Below, piece after piece: positions 45,564-54,611 of a stretch of DNA of 64,000 bases. This DNA is from CAZFER01 sp964517495. Its GTDB lineage: Bacteria > Hinthialibacterota > Hinthialibacteria > Hinthialibacterales > Hinthialibacteraceae. Both the position numbers and the translations under genes were made by a program. The notes below the pieces were generated by a model. That model searched no databases, was not told the origin of the DNA, and saw only the letters and a program-made list of their open reading frames with translations. How positions within the stretch are numbered: the stretch's first letter is position 1; the number at the start of each line of letters is the position of its first letter. The stretch lies in NCBI GenBank assembly GCA_964517495.1, contig CAZFER010000012.1, positions 1-64,000 on the forward strand, written 5' to 3'.

Positions 45564-47477
45564 TCAGTCCCGATAAAATGTGGTAAACATCCGTTGCCCG
45601 TTCACCGGTGAGTAAAATTCACGCGTTTCTGCTTCCGGCAGTTTTTCCTCGACATGAGGAATAAGGTTCTTCTTCGATTCATCCACTACTAACGCCACGG
45701 GACCACTTTCAATAGTTGGAGGAAACTGTTCCAAATCAAATCCTCGAACATTGGGGGCCACAAAATGAACCGTTCCGCTGTTGAATTTGAAATGCGATCC
45801 CGATAACACATAAAACGTGGTTTGAGGCCCTTTTTCTTTGGCATAATAGGCCAGCCGGGTTTGTGCATAATGGACATTGACCGGGCTGGTTTCATTTGCG
45901 AAATGAATGAAATAAGCATGCAGGTTGATCACCATGGCAATCAAAACCACCACGCTGGTAAACATAGCTGAGGAATAGCTGATCTCTCTTGATCGATTGC
46001 CTGAACTCAACACGGCAGAAATAAGTCCCGATACGACTAAAAAGTAAAGCGCGGTGGTTCCCGCAAGCCTGGGATAAAACGGCGTGTCAACTGTGAGGGC
46101 GCCCCCGGCGATCAAAATGGCCAGCAGCCAGCCAAAAGGCAAGCTCCAACGCACATCATAAAAACGGATCAACATCACAAAAAACGCCAGCATGAATAAA
46201 ACGGAGGTGATGCGGTCCAAAAAAGGTTTCTGTCCCCCATATTGCATACTGGTATCAGAAAAAAGGATAGGAGCCAATAAGGCGCGTTTAACCTGTTCAC
46301 GCCAGATTTTGGAATGATCTCCCCCGGCTTGATAGACACTGTTTAAATGGTTTTGCCCTTGTTCGTTCCAAGCAATGACACCTTGCGCACGTGCCGAAAA
46401 CATCGCCGTATTGCCGGATTTAACATAATCATGCAAGAATAAAGGGGAAACCGTCAACAAGGCCACTACCAAGGTAATGCCCAATGATGCCAAACACCAC
46501 TTCCATGAGATTTTACGTAAAATCAAAAACCAAACTTGTGAAACCACCCACAGGAGGGGAAGTATGTGATTCGCCTGGTATGACTGTAAAGCGATGCCGA
46601 TTACTAAACCGGCCAAGACCAACAGCGCGATCGAACGCTTTCGATTGGCGAAAAAGCATAAAGCCAGAACGGTTATAGCAAAGAAAGATGCTTGAACGTA
46701 ATTTACCCCACAGTGCATTAAATGGAGAAACCAATGGTTCGTTACCAATAGCAACCCCGCTGCAAAGGCCGACCATTTTCCCCACAACGAACGGGCAAGA
46801 AAATAGAATGGAATGATCGTTAATGTCCCGACCAATACGGTGCTTATACGGAGGCCAAAGACACTGTCACCAAACATATACAAGCCACACGCCGGGATAA
46901 AATAGAAAAACTGGGGAATCGCGTACCACGATGTGGAAAAAAAGGTCTCCACTTTTCCCGACAATAATGCCCGTGCATAAATACCCACCATTCCTTCATC
47001 ACCATGCACGGTGATTGGCACGTCCGTCAGTCTATAGAGTCCCAATCCAAACGATAGAATAATCAATACAAATAATGGCGTGTGGGATTTTAACGTTGTG
47101 CGCTGCAAATACATCAAAATCGGCCGCCGCACCGACAAGATTATCAATCCCACAAAACCAATCCAAAATATCAACCCATACAACAACCGCCCTGAATGCC
47201 TGCCAGCCGGTAGCGAGCCTGTCCCGATAAGCCAAAGGCATACGAAAAGCAAAACCAGGGCAAGAGAACCGGCCAAAACATCCAAGTCATTTTTCCTCAC
47301 CCGCTCTCCATCCAATGCTTGCACGTAATCAACCTGTTGGGGAAACGATAGCAACAGATAAGATAGAACACCCGCCAAACCATATACCAGCACACCAGGT
47401 ATAATAATGTGGGATAGAATGAGTGACTGCGCCACACATCCAAGTAAAAATACAGCCGTCCATAAGATAAAGAACAT
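45564..47477 (-). CDS. PMT/ArnT-type membrane glycosyltransferase (GT-C fold)
   Basis: A 637-residue polytopic protein that would transfer sugars from polyprenyl-phosphate donors to protein or lipid on the periplasmic side. About a dozen hydrophobic segments are seen. The catalytic loop carries an acidic motif, ITVHGDEGMVGIYARALL, where D/E are expected, followed by WYAIPQFFYFIPACG typical of the family. A soluble C-terminal region of about 130 residues includes HFVAPNVRGFDLEQFP. ATG 47477 lies 8 nt after AGGGAG and is preferred to 47483, which is too close to it. It ends 9 bp from the convergent hybrid kinase. Confidence 0.85.
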   Translation of the reverse strand: MFFILWTAVFLLGCVAQSLILSHIIIPGVLVYGLAGVLSYLLLSFPQQVDYVQALDGERVRKNDLDVLAGSLALVLLFVCLWLIGTGSLPAGRHSGRLLYGLIFWIGFVGLIILSVRRPILMYLQRTTLKSHTPLFVLIILSFGLGLYRLTDVPITVHGDEGMVGIYARALLSGKVETFFSTSWYAIPQFFYFIPACGLYMFGDSVFGLRISTVLVGTLTIIPFYFLARSLWGKWSAFAAGLLLVTNHWFLHLMHCGVNYVQASFFAITVLALCFFANRKRSIALLVLAGLVIGIALQSYQANHILPLLWVVSQVWFLILRKISWKWCLASLGITLVVALLTVSPLFLHDYVKSGNTAMFSARAQGVIAWNEQGQNHLNSVYQAGGDHSKIWREQVKRALLAPILFSDTSMQYGGQKPFLDRITSVLFMLAFFVMLIRFYDVRWSLPFGWLLAILIAGGALTVDTPFYPRLAGTTALYFLVVSGLISAVLSSGNRSREISYSSAMFTSVVVLIAMVINLHAYFIHFANETSPVNVHYAQTRLAYYAKEKGPQTTFYVLSGSHFKFNSGTVHFVAPNVRGFDLEQFPPTIESGPVALVVDESKKNLIPHVEEKLPEAETREFYSPVNGQRMFTTFYRD

Positions 47478-47584
47478 GTGCATATCTCCCTACCGAAATG
47501 AATCTTAAAGAGACATCACTGGGGGTCAAGGAACACCAGACCTAATAATTTACTCAAAGGAATATTTTATAGTGCTTAAATTGG

Positions 47585-47614
47585 TTGACGTTGTTATCAA
47601 TTTTCTGCTAAAAT
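47585..47614 (+). promoter_or_regulatory. Sigma70-type promoter of the XRE-ImmA gene
   Basis: TTGACG (47585-47590) and TAAAAT (47609-47614) are separated by 18 bp and lie about 28 bp before the start codon, with AGGAGG in between. The leader would be short, as in autoregulated toxin-antitoxin or phage-repressor-like operons. Confidence 0.55.
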
Positions 47615-47641
47615 GTAAACTATGGCAGATAGGAGGAAAAA

Positions 47642-48811
47642 ATGAATGTGGGGACCCGTATAAAGCAATTACGATTATCACAGGGATATTCACTTGATGA
47701 AATGGTTTGTGAAATTGATGGAATTGTTTCTAAACAGGCCCTTTCAAAATATGAAAGGGGAATCTGTCAGCCAAGCACGAAAGTACTGAACCACATTTCA
47801 TTTAAGTTTGGTGTTAAAACCTCCTATTTTTTTGAATCATCTTCTTTGAAATTTCATTTCATTGGTTTTAGAAAAAAAACAAATTTAAGGATACGCCAAC
47901 AAGAACAAATTCAATATCATATAAAACAGATATTGGAAGAACGTGTTCGACTTCAAAAACTTTGTGGAACAAACTCACCTCTTAGGTTTCCCATTCACAA
48001 ATATTCGGCTTCGTCATTAACCGACATAGAAGAAGCTGCATTAAAGTTAAGAAAAGAATGGGATATGGGACTTGCTCCTATTGCCAGTGTTGTTGAAATG
48101 CTGGAAGATCATCATGTTCATGTTGTAGAATTGGATAGTTCCAAAGATTTTGATGGACAATCTGTAACCATTCACGAAGATAATAAATTGGTAGCAGTAG
48201 GAGTAATAACAAGGTTTTTGGACTCTGGAGAACATCAACGCTTAAATTTAATACACGAACTGGGACACTTGGTATTGAAAAGTGAAAACGATAATAAAAT
48301 TAACGAAAAAAATGCCCAGCGATTTGCTGAAGCTTTTTTAGTACCAGGAAAAACGTTAAAACAATCGATTGGTAATAAAAGAAAATTCATCAATCTTGAA
48401 GAAATGATATTGCTGAAAAAGCGTTTTGGAATCAGTATGCAAGCATTAATCTATCGAATAAAGGATGTGGGCATCATTAACGAGTCTCATTTTCGTGAAT
48501 GGATAAAAACTTTCCACAAAATGAATTGGCACGACAAAGAACCAAATACACTTGAACGTGAAATTCCTCAATGGCAAAAACGCGTCACATTTCAAGGCCT
48601 TGCTGAAGGTTGGCTTAGTGATGAGGAAGCGGAAAAAATGCTTGGTGAAAAAATCCTTTCCAAGAATGAAAACTCTACTTTGAAAAAACGAAAAGCATTT
48701 ATGCGGATTCCTATTGAACACCGACGGAAAATTTTGGAAGAGCAAGCACAAGGGCTCGCTACACATTATATAGAAGAGGATATCGGCAGCGGTGACATCA
48801 TCGAATACTAG
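47642..48811 (+). CDS. XRE-family HTH regulator fused to an ImmA/IrrE-type metallopeptidase
   Basis: A 389-residue protein. The N-terminal HTH (residues about 5-60: RIKQLRLSQGYSLDEM, VSKQALSKYERG) would bind its operator. A C-terminal zinc-peptidase domain carries HELGH at 205-209 with a downstream Glu in EKNAQRFAEAFLVP. Such proteins derepress genes by self- or partner cleavage, as in ImmA or IrrE/DdrO, and XRE-ImmA proteins also serve as antitoxins. The tail is long and charged and ends EEDIGSGDIIEY. RBS AGGAGG is strong. The gene overlaps, by 20 bp, a truncated MazF/PemK toxin frame, so the ancestral unit was probably a regulator-toxin pair. Confidence 0.92.
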   Translation: MNVGTRIKQLRLSQGYSLDEMVCEIDGIVSKQALSKYERGICQPSTKVLNHISFKFGVKTSYFFESSSLKFHFIGFRKKTNLRIRQQEQIQYHIKQILEERVRLQKLCGTNSPLRFPIHKYSASSLTDIEEAALKLRKEWDMGLAPIASVVEMLEDHHVHVVELDSSKDFDGQSVTIHEDNKLVAVGVITRFLDSGEHQRLNLIHELGHLVLKSENDNKINEKNAQRFAEAFLVPGKTLKQSIGNKRKFINLEEMILLKKRFGISMQALIYRIKDVGIINESHFREWIKTFHKMNWHDKEPNTLEREIPQWQKRVTFQGLAEGWLSDEEAEKMLGEKILSKNENSTLKKRKAFMRIPIEHRRKILEEQAQGLATHYIEEDIGSGDIIEY

Positions 48812-48884
48812 TCTATCACCTTCACGGGGAGAAGTATGGATGGTGGACTTGGAACCCACAATAGGGTCCACAAAAAACAGATAG
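48792..48884 (+). pseudogene. Truncated MazF/PemK toxin gene
   Basis: A GTG at 48792, inside the last codons of the XRE-ImmA gene, opens a 30-residue frame ending at TAG 48882-48884. Residues 11-26 read SRGEVWMVDLEPTIGS, the hallmark N-terminus of MazF/PemK endoribonucleases (RGEVW then VDLxPTxG). The rest of the roughly 110-residue toxin is missing. The following 50 bp give no MazF match in any frame before the thpR start at 48938. A deletion has therefore removed most of the toxin and left its regulator. The overlapping start is typical of toxin-antitoxin operons. A tiny functional peptide is unlikely. Confidence 0.75.
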
Positions 48885-48937
48885 TGTTGACCTTATCCGA
48901 GAAGACCGGGATAATCGATAAAAAAAGGACCATCAGC

Positions 48938-49501
48938 ATGCGTGCTTTTCTTTCAATCAATTTGACCGATCCCATCCATCAAGCTATCACGAAATTGCAA
49001 AGCCAGTTGAACCATGAAGTCAAAAATATACGCTGGACGAAACCCCAAAATTGCCACTTAACCCTCAAATTCTTCGGTGATGTTGAAGAATCTTTTGTTG
49101 AGGAACTTTCACATCAACTGGCCCCCGTGGCGAATGAATCATATCCCTTCGAGATTGAACTGGGTGGGATTGGACAATTCCCCCCACGAGGCCCTTTGTC
49201 GGTTTTATGGGTGGGTGTTCTCACCAATACGGATCCATTAATGGAACTGGAAAAAGCCATTCGCACCAAATTGATTGAAAGCAAGGTAAAATTCGACAAA
49301 AAGCCCTTTTCCCCTCACTTAACCATTGGCCGGGGAAAACGCACTTATTCATTGTCACCAAAAACCTATAATCACTATAGGCAATTCTCTTTGGGAATCC
49401 TCCCTGTGGATTCATTTCACCTGATGGAAAGCCGCCTTGATCCCCAAGGCGCCATTTACAACGAACGGATACGCTTCCGTTTAGGGGAAAAGAACGTTTA
49501 A
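48938..49501 (+). CDS. thpR: RNA 2',3'-cyclic phosphodiesterase (LigT/ThpR)
   Basis: A 187-residue 2H-phosphoesterase that opens 2',3'-cyclic phosphate RNA ends to 2'-phosphate. Both HxTx motifs are present: HLTL at 40-43 and HLTI at 127-130, with the family's KFFGDV after the first and GQFPPRGPLSVLWVG between. Length is normal. ATG 48938 (RBS AGGA) begins the family match MRAFLSINL; an in-frame start at 48836 would add residues that are really remnants of the MazF region. Confidence 0.93.
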   Translation: MRAFLSINLTDPIHQAITKLQSQLNHEVKNIRWTKPQNCHLTLKFFGDVEESFVEELSHQLAPVANESYPFEIELGGIGQFPPRGPLSVLWVGVLTNTDPLMELEKAIRTKLIESKVKFDKKPFSPHLTIGRGKRTYSLSPKTYNHYRQFSLGILPVDSFHLMESRLDPQGAIYNERIRFRLGEKNV

Positions 49502-49545
49502 ATACTAACCAATGTTCTTTGAATACTTATAACTATGAGGAATCT

Positions 49546-50226
49546 ATGTTTAAACGATTAATTTTTGTATTCATTGCGGGGCTCATGGTCATACCTGCAT
49601 TCTCTCAAACATCCGAATTCGTCAAAATCGCCCGCTTAAAATACCAAGGCGGTGATTGGTACAGCAACCGTACCTCGCTCCCCAACCTCATGCTGGAACT
49701 AAAACGGCGAATTGGTATCTACACCACAGATAACCTTAACACCCCGCCGGAAGAAGCCATCGTTACCCCCAGTGATGCGGATATCTTTAGTTATCCCCTG
49801 GTGTATATGAATGGACACGGAAAAGTCATATTTTCCGATGAGGATGTCAAACAATTGCGTGAATATCTATACCGGGGTGGAACCCTATGGGCGGATGATA
49901 ATTTTGGCATGGATGAGTTTTTCCGCCCTGAAATTGCCAAAGTTTTACCCAACCATCCCCTGGTTGAAATTCCAAATGATCACCCCATTTATTCAATCTA
50001 TTACAAGTTCGATAATGGGCTTCCTAAAATTCATGAACACCACGGTGGCCCGCCTCATTTATATGGAATCTATTTAGATGACCGGCTGGCGGTTATCTAT
50101 ACATTTAATACGGATATTGGTGATGGATTGGAAAGCGAAGGCGTTCATCCGGAAGATTCGGCAGAAATCCGCGAACAAGCCATGCGTATGGCCATAAACG
50201 TTGTATTGATGGTATTATCCGGTTAA
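49546..50226 (+). CDS. Exported DUF4159 protein
   Basis: A 226-residue protein with a signal peptide (MFKRLIFVFIAGLMVIPAFS). The DUF4159 features are visible: FVKIARLKYQGGDWYSNRTS at the N-terminus, YPLVYMNGHGKVIFSD, LREYLYRGGTLWADDNFG, and HHGGPPHLYGIYLDDRLAV. The fold is expected to be class I glutamine-amidotransferase-like, without a clear catalytic Cys. The function is unknown; members often occur in gene sets with MoxR ATPases and VWA proteins in Gram-negatives, which are not seen here. RBS GAGG precedes ATG 49546. Confidence 0.88.
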   Translation: MFKRLIFVFIAGLMVIPAFSQTSEFVKIARLKYQGGDWYSNRTSLPNLMLELKRRIGIYTTDNLNTPPEEAIVTPSDADIFSYPLVYMNGHGKVIFSDEDVKQLREYLYRGGTLWADDNFGMDEFFRPEIAKVLPNHPLVEIPNDHPIYSIYYKFDNGLPKIHEHHGGPPHLYGIYLDDRLAVIYTFNTDIGDGLESEGVHPEDSAEIREQAMRMAINVVLMVLSG

Positions 50227-50306
50227 GGACGACAATCAATTTCATTGTGATATAGTATTGAATTGTTAACCATCGTTTTCTCAATGCAAGTGGGGATATC
50301 GGAAGC

Positions 50307-51956
50307 ATGGATTCGACAATCAGTTATGCCACAGCTGAAGAGCGGGAACGTTTGATTTTTCGTCTCTTGCTCGTCAACAAATGGTTTCTAATCCCTACTT
50401 CAGTTGCTTATGAATGGCTACTATCCACATCCCCTTATCGGGCTGGGGTATACAATCACACTCTCTATACCATTTTTTACACATCTATTTCGCTGATATT
50501 GATCATCCTGCTGTGGTTTGCCCATCGCCGCATCGCCAACACTCAGAATTCAAAGCCGTTAACTCGTTGGATTTTGCTCCTCAGTTTACTCTCCTTTGCC
50601 GTGGACATGTTCTATGTATTTTTCCTGATTATTGTCCCCTATACAGGCAATTCATTGTGGTTTCTATTTCTTCCCCCACTTTCCCTGGCTCTTTTGATCC
50701 CACGAGTGGAAAAATACGCCAATTGGGTGGTAGATGGCACAGCGGCGACGGTGTTGTTGATCTCTATCTACGGCTTATTGTTAACCTATGATTCCAAAAC
50801 CGAACCTCCCCGCTATGTCCCCGCTGAATATCTCTTGTGCCTGGCTGGTTTGATGTTCATGTGGGTGGTCATTCGATTTGTTCGGAATTGGATCGATCAA
50901 ATGAATGAAATTTCTGAAAAAGTAAACTCAATCAATTCATTGTGGAGTGAAGTTTTACATCGTTTTCCTACTGAATTTTTCCTGGTCGACGAACATGGAA
51001 CCATCGAGGTTGCCTCCAAAGAGGCCCGAAAACTACTAACCCTCCCTGAAGACAATAACACCGAATGGCCAGAAACCTCTCAAGCCATTCGAAATGCGCT
51101 CCTTTTAAGGTTCCATGCAGAAACAAAAATCGAAGATACCATTACCATTCCCGATGATACCTATCCCCATCCGGTCAAGCTCTTTCCCACCTTTTTTATC
51201 CATAACGGCAAGCGTTATTGCATCACCTTGGCTCAGGAAGAAAATCCCGAATTGCCCCAAACCCACGGGATTCTTCGTTCTGATCGTTTAACCATCGCCG
51301 GACAAATCGCCGCTGGCCTGGCCCATGAATTAGGAAATCCCTTGGGTGTGATTCGCTCATGTGCGGGATATCTCAGGCAAAAATCCAGAGAAGACGATCC
51401 CCATCGGGAAGAGTACAATCTTATCGAAGAAGAGGTGAAACGCTGTCAAAACTTAATCGACCGCCTTCTTTCTCTGGCTTCCCCAAAACGGGATACTCCC
51501 GCGGTCCATGACCTCCGTGAACTGATGGAGCGAGCGGTTTCACTGGTCAAATACCAGGCAGGCGAACGCATAATCGAAAGCAATTTCCCGAATCAACCCG
51601 TATTTATTTTCGCCAATGAAGGCCAGTTATTAGCAGTATTTGTCAATCTGCTCTTGAATGCACTCCAAAGTATGGAACAATCCCCGCCGAAGGCTAAAGT
51701 CCACATATATATGCATACACGTGGTAAAGAAGCCTTAGTCGATATCTCAGACGAAGGCACTGGCATTCCAAAGGAAGAAATGGAGAAAATCTTCAACCCA
51801 TTTTTTACAAAACGCGCAGAAGGAACCGGCTTGGGATTATCCATCGTCCATCAAATTATCACCGGGCTTGGAGGGCGCATCGAAGTGGCGAGTACCGTTG
51901 GGGCGGGCACAACCTTTACTGTAAGTATTCCACTATACGAAATGGAAGAGGAATAA
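50307..51956 (+). CDS. Membrane histidine kinase with a multi-helix sensor and PAS-like domain
   Basis: A 549-residue kinase. Six or so membrane helices fill residues 20-190. A PAS-like segment (FPTEFFLVDEHGTIEVASKE, about 220-310) follows. The phosphoacceptor is H340 in AAGLAHELGNPLGVI. The ATPase domain has VFVNLLLNALQSME, ISDEGTGIPKEEM and AEGTGLGLSIV. The stop codon directly abuts the start of the O-antigen ligase-like gene with no gap, so the two are co-translated. The kinase may sense envelope or polymer status, but this rests only on context. Confidence 0.92.
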   Translation: MDSTISYATAEERERLIFRLLLVNKWFLIPTSVAYEWLLSTSPYRAGVYNHTLYTIFYTSISLILIILLWFAHRRIANTQNSKPLTRWILLLSLLSFAVDMFYVFFLIIVPYTGNSLWFLFLPPLSLALLIPRVEKYANWVVDGTAATVLLISIYGLLLTYDSKTEPPRYVPAEYLLCLAGLMFMWVVIRFVRNWIDQMNEISEKVNSINSLWSEVLHRFPTEFFLVDEHGTIEVASKEARKLLTLPEDNNTEWPETSQAIRNALLLRFHAETKIEDTITIPDDTYPHPVKLFPTFFIHNGKRYCITLAQEENPELPQTHGILRSDRLTIAGQIAAGLAHELGNPLGVIRSCAGYLRQKSREDDPHREEYNLIEEEVKRCQNLIDRLLSLASPKRDTPAVHDLRELMERAVSLVKYQAGERIIESNFPNQPVFIFANEGQLLAVFVNLLLNALQSMEQSPPKAKVHIYMHTRGKEALVDISDEGTGIPKEEMEKIFNPFFTKRAEGTGLGLSIVHQIITGLGGRIEVASTVGAGTTFTVSIPLYEMEEE

Positions 51957-54452
51957 ATGGCACGGAGAAATCCATTCCAAACAGAACCAGCCATCATTCA
52001 ACATCTGAACAACACGCTGTATACCATTTTATGCGTCCAGCTCGTAACAACTGCCACTTATTTCAATGCGTATTTTTCCAATCCCTTGGTTCATAAACTC
52101 CTCCTCGGCCAATTTTTGGCCTTAACCGCCTGGTTTTTCTATTTCCTCCGTTCCATCATTCAAAAACGATTCATCTTCGTTTGGAGCCCCTATTACATCC
52201 CTGCCTTTGGATTTGTGATTTGGTCATTCATTCGAGGTTACACTGCCCCAAATCCAGGGGCTTTGCAATACTTCTATGTCTTCTTCACCATTTTTTCTGC
52301 TTTCCCATTGTGGGTAACCTGCTTTCGGGAAAAGCAATTCCGCAATCTATTTATGTGGGCAGTCTTCGTGGCTGGTGGTTTTGTCTTGATCGGTGCTTTA
52401 CGCCAGCTTTTCTGGGATGAACCAAAATTTTCATGGAGTTTCTTCCCCGCTTTAACCCTCACATCCGGCAGTTATGAGCGGCAAAAGTTGGGATCCTTCC
52501 TCGGTCACAATAATCCCAGCTCGGCCTATATCTGGATTTCAATGCTCTATGCCTTCTTGCTATGGTACCAATACCGCCGTCACACGAATTCATTCTTATT
52601 CGCTATCTACCTCGTCCTGGGTGGTATCATGGTATTCCTTGGTGGCAGCCGGGGGGTTGCCTTAATGATTCCTCCTGCTCTGATTCTAATCGGTTGGGGA
52701 CTTCTACGCCGCTACAAAATCACCTTCATTAAATCCGAACACCCCTTTATCGAATGGCTTAAAAGGCGATGGCTGCCCCTCTCAGCTTCCTGTCTGTTAA
52801 TTGTGGTGATTGCAACCGTCATTCTCTTCAAAGCCCCTATTGCCCAAAAAGGGATTGATAATGTCCTCTCCCGCTTCAAGCAATCAAAAGAAGACCTTTT
52901 ATCCGGCACCTATCCCCGGGTTTGGCTTATGTCAGTTTTGATGGCAGAGGATAATCCCTTAACTGGTGTGGGCTTTTCATCCTGGCCTTATGCCTACCCT
53001 TTTTATCAGGAAGAATGGTTCACCGCTCATCCCAACACCAGTATCGGCCTGCCCCAGCTTCTACCCGAAGGCAATGGCCGATATACCGAACGGGGCCATA
53101 ACGATTATCTCCAGGCATGGGCGGAACTGGGTATTCCTGGCCTGTTCTTCATCCTCTGGCTAATTTTCATTCATTTCAAAACTTTAAGAAAACTCCTCAA
53201 ACATCCAACAGGCCACATTGCCGGCCTGGTTGCCTTTTCAGCTACGCTTGGCACCATGATCCGAGCCATTTTTGGTTTTCCATTCCATGAGGCGGCGGCC
53301 AGTTGCCTGTTTGTTGGAAATTTAGGCTTGGTTTCTTATTATATGTGCCAAAAGGAATGGGAATGGCAGCCAAAATGGCTGGATAAACCGTGGAAAGAAA
53401 CACGCGGATGGGCGCTGGTGCTTGGAATTATACTCTTCATTGCTCTTTTTCATCCAGTAAGCCGTTATATTGTTGGCGACTACACCCAGCATCTAAACGC
53501 CCGCTATAAGCAAAATGCCCGCTTTCATCGGCAGCAGGGGAATATTGATGAAGCCCAAAAATACGAGCAATGGGCCTATGAAGCTTATCAAAAAGCCCTG
53601 CCCTACCTTTCCCACGATGGCGAAACGCTTTATAACCTCGGTATTGAAACCTATTATCGCGGCCTTAACGCCAATGATCCCAACCTGTTACATGAAGCCA
53701 TCCAGTATTTTGAAGCCTCCAAGGAAAATTACTCATTCTATGATCAATATGCTTACATTGGAAAAGCCTATCAGGCGCTGTGGGAAATGGATAAAAATGA
53801 GGAATATTTGAATAAAGCCATCAACAACTTTAAACGGGCAGTCTCTATCTATCCCATTTATTACAATGGTTGGGCACAAATTGCCATCCTGTTGGGGAAG
53901 AGTGGACAGACACAGAAATGCATCGAATTCGTTTCCGATACGCTCCTGCGCTTTCCTGGTTTTGTTGAGAATGAATTGCTGAAATGGGCACAAAAATACC
54001 ACCAACGCGGTGATCTGGTTACCGCAGGCATGATTTACGATTTGGCCGCCACAACCCGGCCACGAAGTCTTAAAGTATTTACCCATGTCATGAATTATTA
54101 TCATTCGATCAATCGCTTGGATATGGCTGCCTATATGCTTAAAGGCCTGGCTGAATATCAGGAACCTCAGTATTTCATTCAGGAATTAACCAAAACCCTG
54201 CTCCGTCATTTACAAAATTACCAACTCAAAGACGCCCATAAACTGCTGGCCGATTTAGCAAATAATGAGAAACTGCAATCAAACGCCGAATTGTGGTACT
54301 ATACAGGCCTTATGAGTTGGTTAACCGGACGGCCCAATGAATGCCTGTTTTGTTGGAGCATGGCACACCAACTCGGAGTGCCGCTCGAACAATTGAATCC
54401 TTCTTTCACCCTGGTGTGGGAATTTTCCCGATTTCCACTCCATCTTCCATAG
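51957..54452 (+). CDS. O-antigen ligase/polymerase-like membrane protein with C-terminal TPRs
   Basis: An 831-residue protein. Residues 1 to about 510 hold about a dozen membrane helices with a Wzy_C-type region: GGSRGVALMIPPALILIG, TYPRVWLMSVLMAEDNPLTG, and the periplasmic RGHNDYLQAWAELGIPGLFF, which is the strongest family mark. Residues about 520-800 form TPR units (YEQWAYEAYQKALPYL; YLNKAINNFKRAVSIYPIYY). Such proteins polymerise or ligate lipid-linked glycans, or glycosylate pili. The organism's type IV pili make a pilin-ligase role possible. It begins immediately at the stop of the upstream kinase. Confidence 0.88.
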   Translation: MARRNPFQTEPAIIQHLNNTLYTILCVQLVTTATYFNAYFSNPLVHKLLLGQFLALTAWFFYFLRSIIQKRFIFVWSPYYIPAFGFVIWSFIRGYTAPNPGALQYFYVFFTIFSAFPLWVTCFREKQFRNLFMWAVFVAGGFVLIGALRQLFWDEPKFSWSFFPALTLTSGSYERQKLGSFLGHNNPSSAYIWISMLYAFLLWYQYRRHTNSFLFAIYLVLGGIMVFLGGSRGVALMIPPALILIGWGLLRRYKITFIKSEHPFIEWLKRRWLPLSASCLLIVVIATVILFKAPIAQKGIDNVLSRFKQSKEDLLSGTYPRVWLMSVLMAEDNPLTGVGFSSWPYAYPFYQEEWFTAHPNTSIGLPQLLPEGNGRYTERGHNDYLQAWAELGIPGLFFILWLIFIHFKTLRKLLKHPTGHIAGLVAFSATLGTMIRAIFGFPFHEAAASCLFVGNLGLVSYYMCQKEWEWQPKWLDKPWKETRGWALVLGIILFIALFHPVSRYIVGDYTQHLNARYKQNARFHRQQGNIDEAQKYEQWAYEAYQKALPYLSHDGETLYNLGIETYYRGLNANDPNLLHEAIQYFEASKENYSFYDQYAYIGKAYQALWEMDKNEEYLNKAINNFKRAVSIYPIYYNGWAQIAILLGKSGQTQKCIEFVSDTLLRFPGFVENELLKWAQKYHQRGDLVTAGMIYDLAATTRPRSLKVFTHVMNYYHSINRLDMAAYMLKGLAEYQEPQYFIQELTKTLLRHLQNYQLKDAHKLLADLANNEKLQSNAELWYYTGLMSWLTGRPNECLFCWSMAHQLGVPLEQLNPSFTLVWEFSRFPLHLP

Positions 54453-54611
54453 AAAGAGAATGAGGAGGAAATAGCTTCACGAAAAGGTCTCTTGGGTTTA
54501 AACTAAGCGACTATAATCACGTTCTAATATTCTGTAAGCAAAGTCAATGATTTTGCGATAAAATAAATAGGATGACTAAACGTGACAAAAAAACCCCCTG
54601 GAGTTAAACAT

